Assembly (NCBI RefSeq): GCF_000819885.1
Contig: NZ_CDBO01000071.1
Span: 28,353-64,939 of the forward strand
Length of the DNA: 36,587 nucleotides
DNA from: Aeromonas fluvialis
Lineage (GTDB): Bacteria; Pseudomonadota; Gammaproteobacteria; Enterobacterales; Aeromonadaceae
Direction of reading: 5' to 3'
Positions 30,531 through 36,587 of this stretch are shown here, piece after piece. A model generated the notes under the pieces. It did no database searches. It saw nothing but the letters and a program-made list of their open reading frames with translations, and had not been told where the DNA came from. Made by a program: the position numbers and the translations under genes. Position 1 is the stretch's first letter, and every line of letters begins with the position of its first letter.

Positions 30531-30857
30531 TTAGCGGTCTTTGCCACCACCGATGCCGAACGGAATACGGTATTCGCTGCTCTGGCCAGCCAGGCTGATG
30601 GTCAGGTTGCCCTGGGTACGGCTCGGGATCCGCACCTGCTGGGTGCCTTCCAGATTGGCGTGGACTGATGCCAGCAGATGGCCAGACTCGTCACGCACTT
30701 CCAGCATCGAATTGGCTTTGCCATCCAGTGCAGCAGTGGCATTCCACTTAACAAACAGCACGCCGGGCATGGCATTGAAGTCAGCCGGTACGGAAGCCTG
30801 GGCGAAACCTGTGGTCATCAGGCCTGCAATGGCCAGCATCTTGATTACGTTTTTCAT
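30531..30857 (-). CDS. Small exported protein of the yhaJ-linked operon
   Basis: 108 residues with signal peptide MKNVIKMLAIAGLMTTGFAQA (cleavage about residue 21). The mature part is short, beta-rich-looking and ends in a Gly-rich tail (GIGGGKDR). No Cys or catalytic motif and no family recognised. It is the first gene of the minus-strand group (this gene - pirin - DoxX), 30 bases before the pirin, so it is likely under the same YhaJ-type control. Confidence 0.75.
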   Translation of the reverse strand: MKNVIKMLAIAGLMTTGFAQASVPADFNAMPGVLFVKWNATAALDGKANSMLEVRDESGHLLASVHANLEGTQQVRIPSRTQGNLTISLAGQSSEYRIPFGIGGGKDR

Positions 30858-31121
30858 GTTCTTTCACTCTCTTGTTTTATATGTGATTGCCAAGGCCTTT
30901 TCGGCCTGAATCAATGCGTCCATGCAAGAGATTATTCAAATAGTGTGTTGTTCTTTCACCGACATCAGACAGACCGATTTGGTGTATCACAGTGCGTAAA
31001 TTCCTGCATATTTGGCCGCTCGACGCTCCTGCCTAAGCATTGATTGAATAGTAGAGTCACTTGGCCTAACTTGTTAGCGAGATATACTGGCAAACATATT
31101 CAAAAAAATTGAAGGTAAGGA
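30858..31121. promoter_or_regulatory. Divergent control region of the yhaJ module
   Basis: 264 bp between the LysR gene and its presumed target operon, AT-richer than the genes. It must carry both promoters and the LysR sites (family motif T-N11-A). I could not single out one convincing site. Confidence 0.4.
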
Positions 31122-32030
31122 ATGGCCAAGGTATCGAACAAGGAACGGGCACTGACCCTGGAGGCAATCCGGGTGCTGGACGCCATCGACCGCCGCGGTA
31201 GCTTCGCGGCGGCAGCCGATGAGCTGGGCAAGGTGCCCTCGGCGCTGAGCTACACAGTACAGAAGCTGGAGGACGAGCTGGATGCCATGCTGTTCGACCG
31301 CAGCGGCCACAGAACCAAGTTCACCCCGGCGGGCCGCATGCTGCTGGAGCGAGGCCGGATGCTGCTGGAGGCGGCCGAGCATCTGGTGGGCGAGACCCGG
31401 GCCCTGGCCCGTGGCTGGGAGACCGACATCACAGTCGCCGTCGACGCGCTGGTTCCGGTACAGGCCCTCTACCCCTTGGTGGAGAAGCTGGCCGAACAGA
31501 CCGATACCCGACTCAGGTTGCGCGCCGAAGTACTGGCGGGCAGTTGGGAGTGTCTGGAGGATGGCCGGGCCGACCTGCTGATCTCCGCGATCAATCCGGA
31601 CATCATGATGGCTGGCATCAAGCATCAGGTGATCAAGGAAGAGGTCATGCTCTACGTCGCTCATCCCGAGCATCCGCTCCATCAGGAGCCGGAGCCTCTG
31701 GCGGACGAAACCCTGCGCCGCTATCGCGCCATCGCGGTCGCCGATACCGCGCTGCGCAAACCGGTACTCACTTATCGCCTGCTAGACAAGCAGCCGCGCC
31801 TCACCGTCAGCACCATGGCGGAAAAACACGATGCCCTGCTGGCGGGGATCGGTGTCGGCACCATGCCGCAGAGCTGGATTGAGGAGGACATCAGGGCCGG
31901 GCGGCTCAAGGTGATCTCCCCGGAATATCGTCATCAGTTGCAGGTGGTGATGGCCTGGCGGCGGGATACCATGGGCAAGGCCAAAAGCTGGCTGGTACGG
32001 GAGATCCCCAAGCTGTTCCAGACGCAATAG
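31122..32030 (+). CDS. yhaJ: LysR-family regulator, YhaJ-like
   Basis: 302 residues, LysR length. The HTH at about 10-70 (LTLEAIRVLDAIDRRGSFAA ... AADELGKVPSALSYTVQKLE ... FDRSGHRTKFTPAGRMLLE) is nearly the E. coli YhaJ sequence. The effector domain keeps EVLAGSWECLEDGRADLL, AIAVADTA, LLDKQPRLTVSTM, and the closing MAWRRDTMGKAKSW. AAGGTAAGGA precedes ATG 31122. YhaJ senses aromatic (quinol-like) compounds and activates yqjF and its own locus. Divergent from the three-gene target operon. Confidence 0.85.
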   Translation: MAKVSNKERALTLEAIRVLDAIDRRGSFAAAADELGKVPSALSYTVQKLEDELDAMLFDRSGHRTKFTPAGRMLLERGRMLLEAAEHLVGETRALARGWETDITVAVDALVPVQALYPLVEKLAEQTDTRLRLRAEVLAGSWECLEDGRADLLISAINPDIMMAGIKHQVIKEEVMLYVAHPEHPLHQEPEPLADETLRRYRAIAVADTALRKPVLTYRLLDKQPRLTVSTMAEKHDALLAGIGVGTMPQSWIEEDIRAGRLKVISPEYRHQLQVVMAWRRDTMGKAKSWLVREIPKLFQTQ

Positions 32031-32057
32031 GGGCAGCAGCGCTGCCAGAAACAAGAA

Positions 32058-32078
32058 AGGAGAGCCTCAGGCTCCCCT
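32058..32078. terminator. Hairpin between convergent yhaJ and the CpxP-like gene
   Basis: AGGAGAGCC-TCA-GGCTCCCCT, 9-bp stem with one A.C mismatch and a short pyrimidine tail. Modest terminator. Confidence 0.6.
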
Positions 32079-32106
32079 CTTTACGACTGACTGTCGGCGA
32101 TGGCGC

Positions 32107-32457
32107 TTACTGGTTAGCTTCGGCGAACTGCTTCATCGCTTCGGCGTGCTTGGTCATGCCAGCGGCACGCTCGCCCAGGTTCTTGATAAACTCCGCCTTC
32201 TTGGCCGGATCTTCAATGCGGTCATAACGTTGCTGCAGGTTGGCCTGGATCTGTTCCGGGGTCATGTTCTGCATGCGTGCCATCTTGTCGTGGCGACCAC
32301 CGTGGTGCTTGCCACCCATCTTGCCACCGCCATCCATCGGGCAATCCATCATGGCACCGGGCTGGCCGGTAGGGGCGGCTTCACTGGCGGCATAGGCGCC
32401 CAGCGGCAGGCCAAGGATCAGGGTGGCGGTCAGCAGGGTTTTGGTCAGCTTTTTCAT
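32107..32457 (-). CDS. Met/His-rich small periplasmic protein, Spy/CpxP-like
   Basis: 116 residues with signal peptide MKKLTKTLLTATLILGLPLG (cleavage near AYA-A). Residues about 36-60 are packed with Met, His, Gly and one Cys (MMDCPMDGGGKMGG, KHHGGRHDKM), a plausible metal-binding strip. The following helical part has MTPEQIQANLQQRYDRIED, close to the LTxxQ motif of Spy/CpxP chaperones. It is divergent from a response regulator-kinase pair, as cpxP is from cpxRA, so a role as a feedback inhibitor or metal-stress chaperone is likely. Confidence 0.75.
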   Translation of the reverse strand: MKKLTKTLLTATLILGLPLGAYAASEAAPTGQPGAMMDCPMDGGGKMGGKHHGGRHDKMARMQNMTPEQIQANLQQRYDRIEDPAKKAEFIKNLGERAAGMTKHAEAMKQFAEANQ

Positions 32458-32656
32458 GGTCTATCTCCTGTAGGGGTGATTCTGATTCGGCGCTCTTGCC
32501 TTGCCCTCAAGTAAACACCCTATCGGTGTCTGAACTATGCCAGTATCACCCTTTTTTGTAGCAGAGTGTGGCATGGTGCCGATCTGGCACACTTTGACAC
32601 AAACCGCCGGTCTGATTTTCGTATACTCGTGCCAACGTCAAGCAGGAGCCCTCCCC

Positions 32657-33379
32657 ATGAATCAAGGCAACACCCATATTCTGGTGGTCGACGACCACAG
32701 CGAGATCCGCGATCTATTGAAGCGCTTTCTGGAACAGCACGGCCTGCGGGTCAGCTGCGCCCGGGATGGCAAAGAGATGAAGCGGCTGCTGGAGGAGCGG
32801 GAGTTCGACCTGCTGGTGCTGGACCTGATGATGCCGGGTGAAGATGGCCTGACCCTCTGCCGCGAGCTGCGGGTCAAATCAAATCTTCCCATCATCATGC
32901 TGACCGCCATGGGGGAAGAGACCGACCGTATCATAGGGTTGGAGATGGGGGCCGACGACTATCTGGCCAAGCCTTTCAATCCACGCGAGCTGCTGGCACG
33001 CATCAAGGCGGTGATGCGCCGTACCCAGGCGGAAACCCAGCCCGCCCCCGAGACCCTGACCCGGGATCTGCGCTTCGATCGCTGGCTGCTCGACATCAAT
33101 CGTCGGGAGCTGGTCGATGAGGATGGGGTGGGCCTCAGCCTCTCGACCGCCGAATTCGATCTGCTCAAGGTGTTTCTGGAGCGACCGCAGCGGGTGCTAA
33201 GTCGGGATCAGCTGCTGGATCTTGCCCGCGGGCGCGAGGCGGTGGCCTTCGATCGCGCCATCGACACCCTGGTGAGCCGACTGCGTCGCAAGCTGGAGCG
33301 GGATCCCAAGAATCCGGAGCTGATCAAGACTATCTGGGGTGGTGGCTATATGTTCTCTGTCAACGTGACGCAGGTCTAA
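32657..33379 (+). CDS. OmpR-family response regulator
   Basis: 240 residues from ATG 32657 (AGGAG upstream; an upstream opening at 32537 lacks support). Receiver domain with acidic pocket VVDDH (Asp12-Asp13), phospho-acceptor Asp56 in LLVLDLMMPGEDGL, and the conserved Lys in YLAKPFNPREL. C-terminal winged helix ending IDTLVSRLRRKLERDPKNPE and IKTIWGGGYMF. Cytoplasmic DNA-binding partner of the kinase that follows 3 bases later. Confidence 0.93.
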   Translation: MNQGNTHILVVDDHSEIRDLLKRFLEQHGLRVSCARDGKEMKRLLEEREFDLLVLDLMMPGEDGLTLCRELRVKSNLPIIMLTAMGEETDRIIGLEMGADDYLAKPFNPRELLARIKAVMRRTQAETQPAPETLTRDLRFDRWLLDINRRELVDEDGVGLSLSTAEFDLLKVFLERPQRVLSRDQLLDLARGREAVAFDRAIDTLVSRLRRKLERDPKNPELIKTIWGGGYMFSVNVTQV

Positions 33380-33382
33380 GCA

Positions 33383-34774
33383 GTGGGCGCCTTGCAACAA
33401 CTGTGGACACGGATGTGGCCCAAGGGACTGACCGGCCAGATCATTCTGGTGGCTCTGGCGGGATTGATCCTGATCCAGCTGCTCAGCATCCAGATCTACC
33501 GTTCGGATCGGGAGGAGGCACTCGGCTTCGTCAACAGCCGCAACGCCATGCAACGGATCATCTCGGTGGTGCGGCTGCTCTCCCTCTCGCCCCCCTCCCT
33601 CTATGACGAGATCCTCAAGGCGAGCCGCAGCGAGACCCTGCTGCTAAGACTCTCCGACGAGCCGCTGCAACCGGACAACCGCAGCCCTCGCTTCGAGAAG
33701 CTGGTGCGCTCGCGCCTCAACTATCCCCCCGGCCTCACCGTCGAGATCAGCGCCGAGCTGAAAGAGGATACCCAACGTAGCAAGGCATGGGAGCATCACG
33801 CCCGCATGATGCGGGATCGCAAGGGGCCGCCCCCGCCACGGGATATGCGGCTCTATGGCTCCATAGAACTGCCACAGGGAGGCTGGCTGCAGTTCAGCTC
33901 GCTGGTCGACAAGGAGGCAGGTAGCTGGTCGTGGCAGACTACTCTCAACCTGATGCTGGTCGCCAGTCTGGTGATCGGGCTGATGGTGCTACTGTTTCGC
34001 CGTGCCACCCGCCCGCTCAAGCAACTGGCGGGCAATGCGGAGCGGCTCGGACGGGGCGAGGATATCGAACCCTTGAAAGAGGAAGGGCCCACCGAGATCC
34101 GCGAATCGATTCAGGCCTTCAACCGGATGCACGCTCGGCTCGACCGCTTCGTGCAGGACAGAACCCAGATGCTGGCGGCCATCTCCCACGATCTGCGTAC
34201 CCCCATCACCAGCCTGCGGCTGCGCACCGAGTTTCTGGCCGATGGCGAGGACAAGGAGCGCATTCAGCAGACCCTGCAACAGATGGAGCAGATGTTGGCG
34301 GCAACCCTCAGCTTTGCCCGCGAGGAGGGGCAGCAGGAGGCGACCCGCGAGCTGGATCTGGTCAGCCTGCTGGTCAGCCTGTGCGATGACTATGCCGATA
34401 CCGGCCAGCCAGTCACCTGTCTGGCGGAGGGCAAAGAGGTCTATGCCTGCCGGGCCAATACCCTGCGCAGGGTGCTGCAAAACCTGATTGGCAACGCCAT
34501 CAAATATGCCGGCAGTGCAGAGGTGTCGCTGGAGCGCGACAAAGAAGAGTTGTTGATCCGGGTCCGCGACAACGGGCCGGGGATCGATCCGACGCGGCTG
34601 GAGGATGTGTTCAAACCCTTCGTGCGGCTGGACGAAGCGCGCAACACCGAGTCGGGCAGCGTAGGGCTCGGGCTCTCCATCGCTCGCACCTTGGTCCATC
34701 AGCACGGCGGCGAGCTGACCCTGCTCAACCGGCCGCAAGGCGGCCTGGAGGCGCGGATCAGCCTACCGCGGTAA
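33383..34774 (+). CDS. EnvZ-type sensor histidine kinase
   Basis: 463 residues from GTG 33383. Two membrane helices (about 18-38 and 187-205) enclose a periplasmic sensor of roughly 150 residues. The latter carries a His/Met-containing basic stretch (HHARMMRDRKGPPPPRDM). HAMP follows (RATRPLKQLAGNAERLGRGE), then the H-box AAISHDLRTPITSLRLRTEFL with phospho-His269, N-box NLIGNAIKYAG, G1 DNGPGIDPTRL and G2 GSVGLGLSIARTL. The signal may be a metal or misfolded protein, given the Met/His-rich neighbour; this is inference. Confidence 0.92.
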   Translation: MGALQQLWTRMWPKGLTGQIILVALAGLILIQLLSIQIYRSDREEALGFVNSRNAMQRIISVVRLLSLSPPSLYDEILKASRSETLLLRLSDEPLQPDNRSPRFEKLVRSRLNYPPGLTVEISAELKEDTQRSKAWEHHARMMRDRKGPPPPRDMRLYGSIELPQGGWLQFSSLVDKEAGSWSWQTTLNLMLVASLVIGLMVLLFRRATRPLKQLAGNAERLGRGEDIEPLKEEGPTEIRESIQAFNRMHARLDRFVQDRTQMLAAISHDLRTPITSLRLRTEFLADGEDKERIQQTLQQMEQMLAATLSFAREEGQQEATRELDLVSLLVSLCDDYADTGQPVTCLAEGKEVYACRANTLRRVLQNLIGNAIKYAGSAEVSLERDKEELLIRVRDNGPGIDPTRLEDVFKPFVRLDEARNTESGSVGLGLSIARTLVHQHGGELTLLNRPQGGLEARISLPR

Positions 34775-34919
34775 GTGCTGTCGTGATCCATTGAAACGAC
34801 ACTAGCCACCTCTGTTTCTGACCCATGGTAGAGCCCCATAGCCACGCAGGGAAATTGCATCACGAGTATCGCGCCTCAACTAGACTCATTTAATGGCAGC
34901 CCCATTTCGGAGTCAGAAT

Positions 34920-36419
34920 ATGAGTGTTCTTAACCGCTTGGCAGGCCTGTTTAGTTTGCTGCTCCTCGCTTTGCCCCTGAGCAGCCCTCATGCCGCCACC
35001 CCCGCAGAGGAAACCGCTCGCGAGCAGCTCACCCTCACCACAGACGATCTACTGCAGCCCTGGAGCGGTGATTTACCCGGGATGCTGGATCGCCGGGTGA
35101 TCCGGGTGCTCACCGTCTACAGCAAGACTTTCTACTTCGTTGACAAGGGCACCCAGCGCGGAGCCACCTATGACAGCCTCATGGAGTTCGAACGCTACCT
35201 CAATATCCAGCTGGCGAAAGAGAAAAAGCTCACGCAGCGCCATCTAAAGATGCGGGTTATTTTCATCCCTGTGGCTCGGGGGGAACTGTTCCAGGCCCTG
35301 CGGGAAGGCAAGGGCGACATTGCGGCTGCCAACCTCACCATTACGCCAGCACGACTGGAGTTAGTCGACTTCACTCAACCTATCTACAAGGGGGTGAGCG
35401 AGCTGCTAGTGAGCGGGCCAGACTCCCCTCAGGTTGATACCCTGGAGGATCTCGCGGGCAAGACAGTGTTCGTGCGCTACTCATCGAGCTACTACGAAAG
35501 CCTGCAAGCCCTCAATGCACGCTTTGTCCAGGAGGGACGTCCGCCCGTACGCCTCAAGGAGGCACCCGATGCCCTGGAGGATGAGGATCTGCTGGAGATG
35601 CTAAGTGCAGGCCTCATTCCCCTGCTCGTAGTCGATAGCCACAAAGCCAACTTCTGGAAGCAGATCTTCCCCACCCTGCGGGTGCATGACAGGGTCACCC
35701 TTCGCCGCGATGGTGAAATCGCTTGGGCCGTGCGCAAGGAGAGCCCCGAGCTGCGAGCCATGCTGAACAACTACATCAAGCTGCATGGCCAAGGCAGCAT
35801 CACCGGCAATACCTTGCTGAATCGCTATTTCAAGAGCAGCAAATATGTAAAAAACGCCAACTCAGAACAGGAGCGAGTGAAATTTCTAAACATTATCAAT
35901 CTGTTCAAACAATATGGGGACAAGTATGACGTGGACTGGTTGCTGATGGCTGCCCAAGGCTACCAGGAGTCACGCCTCAATCAGAAGGCCCGCAGCCATG
36001 TAGGTGCCATCGGAGTGATGCAAATCATGCCTGCGACCGGCAAGGATCTCAAAGTAGGAGACATTCGCCAGCTTGAGCCCAATATCCATGGCGGAATCAA
36101 GTACATGCGCTGGATGATTGATAACTACTATGGGGACGAGCCGATGAGCCGGCTGGACAAGGCCCTCTTCTCTTTTGCCTCCTACAATGCGGGACCCGCC
36201 CGCATTGCCAAGCTACGCAAGCTAACCGAGCAACGCGGCTTCAACCCCAACGTCTGGTTTGGCAACGTGGAGCACATTGCCGCCGAGAAGATTGGCGCCG
36301 AAACCGTGACCTATGTGGGGAACATCTACAAATATTATGTGGCCTACAAGCTACTCATGGACGCACAGGCTGAAAAACGGCAGGTGACCGAAGAGATTAA
36401 AAAGAGCACGAGTCAATGA
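34920..36419 (+). CDS. MltF-type membrane-bound lytic transglycosylase
   Basis: 499 residues from ATG 34920 (CGGAG upstream; a frame extension to 34893 would put nine residues before the signal). Signal peptide LNRLAGLFSLLLLALPLSSP to about HAA. Domain 1 (about 50-290) is a periplasmic amino-acid-binding-like domain (IRVLTVYSKTFYFVD ... GDIAAANLTITPARLELVDF). Domain 2 (about 330-480) is an SLT lysozyme-like domain with catalytic Glu350 in YQESRLNQKARS, then GAIGVMQIMPATG, HGGIKYMRW and SFASYNAGPARI. It cleaves peptidoglycan to 1,6-anhydro-muropeptides. The Lys-rich, Ser/Thr tail is variable. Related to but not clearly orthologous to mltF. Confidence 0.88.
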   Translation: MSVLNRLAGLFSLLLLALPLSSPHAATPAEETAREQLTLTTDDLLQPWSGDLPGMLDRRVIRVLTVYSKTFYFVDKGTQRGATYDSLMEFERYLNIQLAKEKKLTQRHLKMRVIFIPVARGELFQALREGKGDIAAANLTITPARLELVDFTQPIYKGVSELLVSGPDSPQVDTLEDLAGKTVFVRYSSSYYESLQALNARFVQEGRPPVRLKEAPDALEDEDLLEMLSAGLIPLLVVDSHKANFWKQIFPTLRVHDRVTLRRDGEIAWAVRKESPELRAMLNNYIKLHGQGSITGNTLLNRYFKSSKYVKNANSEQERVKFLNIINLFKQYGDKYDVDWLLMAAQGYQESRLNQKARSHVGAIGVMQIMPATGKDLKVGDIRQLEPNIHGGIKYMRWMIDNYYGDEPMSRLDKALFSFASYNAGPARIAKLRKLTEQRGFNPNVWFGNVEHIAAEKIGAETVTYVGNIYKYYVAYKLLMDAQAEKRQVTEEIKKSTSQ

Positions 36420-36532
36420 GATGCGAAAGGCAACATGATAGCCTCTCTCTCCGTCACACCTCCTGCGTAAAGGCGCGCTTGGAGAATGTTCGAGTGAGAT
36501 AACAATATCAGCATTCAAATTCTGCAGACGAA

Positions 36533-36562
36533 AAAAAGCCCAGTCTTTCGACTAGGCTTTTT
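36533..36562 (-). terminator. Terminator of the tRNA-Asp transcript
   Basis: Minus-strand stem AAAAAGCC-TAGTC/GACTG-GGCTTTTT around a GAAA loop, ending in a long U-run. It lies just after the tRNA-Asp 3' end and also faces the convergent transglycosylase gene. Confidence 0.85.
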
Positions 36563-36568
36563 AATCAT

Positions 36569-36587
36569 TGGCGGAGCGGACGGGACT
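36569..36587 (-). tRNA. tRNA-Asp 3' end, cut by the window edge
   Basis: The minus strand reads AGTCCCGTCCGCTCCGCCA: T-loop/T-stem remains, acceptor strand CCGCTCC, discriminator G and encoded CCA. This matches the 3' end of bacterial tRNA-Asp (E. coli differs by one base in the acceptor). The 5' two-thirds lie outside. In related bacteria this tRNA often ends an rRNA operon, so an rrn operon may lie to the right. Confidence 0.8.

Overview
The window looks like chromosome of a high-GC gammaproteobacterium, most probably Aeromonas. This is inferred from the protein families and codon use: SgrR, a recC-recB-recD cluster without ptrA, a phosphonate phnS/U/V/T cluster, a YhaJ/YqjF module and a partial tRNA-Asp at the right edge. 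No search was possible. Almost all of it is GC-rich core-type sequence. The clear exception is an AT-richer patch at about 19.15-20.05 kb between amtB and recD.

Layout. 1-802: five tandem copies of a 165-bp unit, each pair separated by an intrinsic terminator, headed on the minus strand by a 35-residue arginine-rich micro-ORF. 888-2226: a DUF1496-like exported protein (-) and a lipoprotein (+). 2243-2827: two decayed 3' gene ends, a tyrosyl-tRNA synthetase S4 domain and a LysE/RhtB exporter. 2876-5815 (-): a periplasmic protein, a hotdog thioesterase and the sugar-phosphate stress regulator sgrR. Divergent from sgrR lies a 58-codon gene (5886-6062) that I read as an SgrT homologue. 6213-8215 (+): a metY-like sulfhydrylase behind a candidate MetJ operator, then a glutathione S-transferase. 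8281-9570 (-): a DMT exporter and a small membrane protein.

9672-14954 (-) appears to be one phosphonate operon: phnS, an alkaline-phosphatase-superfamily hydrolase, phnU, phnV, phnT and a HAD-IB phosphatase, closed by a bidirectional terminator. It is divergent from phnR (15171-15962), which is followed by a second, diverged copy of its own 3' end. 16113-16877 (-) is an XRE regulator. 17477-19082 (+) is glnK-amtB behind a sigma-54 promoter. Next come a truncated AIPR-like gene, apparently cut by a small element with 20-bp inverted ends, and then recD, recB and recC (all -, translationally coupled).

29383-32030 holds a DoxX protein (YqjF type), a pirin and a small exported protein divergent from a YhaJ-type LysR regulator, a likely aromatic/quinone response module. 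32107-34774 is a Met/His-rich small periplasmic protein divergent from an OmpR-type two-component system, an arrangement like cpxP/cpxRA. The window closes with an MltF-type lytic transglycosylase and, convergent to it, the 3' end of tRNA-Asp with its terminator.

Most noteworthy: the tandem terminator/micro-ORF array, the SgrT homologue with no visible SgrS-type pairing segment or terminator, the phn operon carrying two unrelated phosphohydrolases but no phnW or phnX in this window, and the AIPR gene interrupted next to recBCD.
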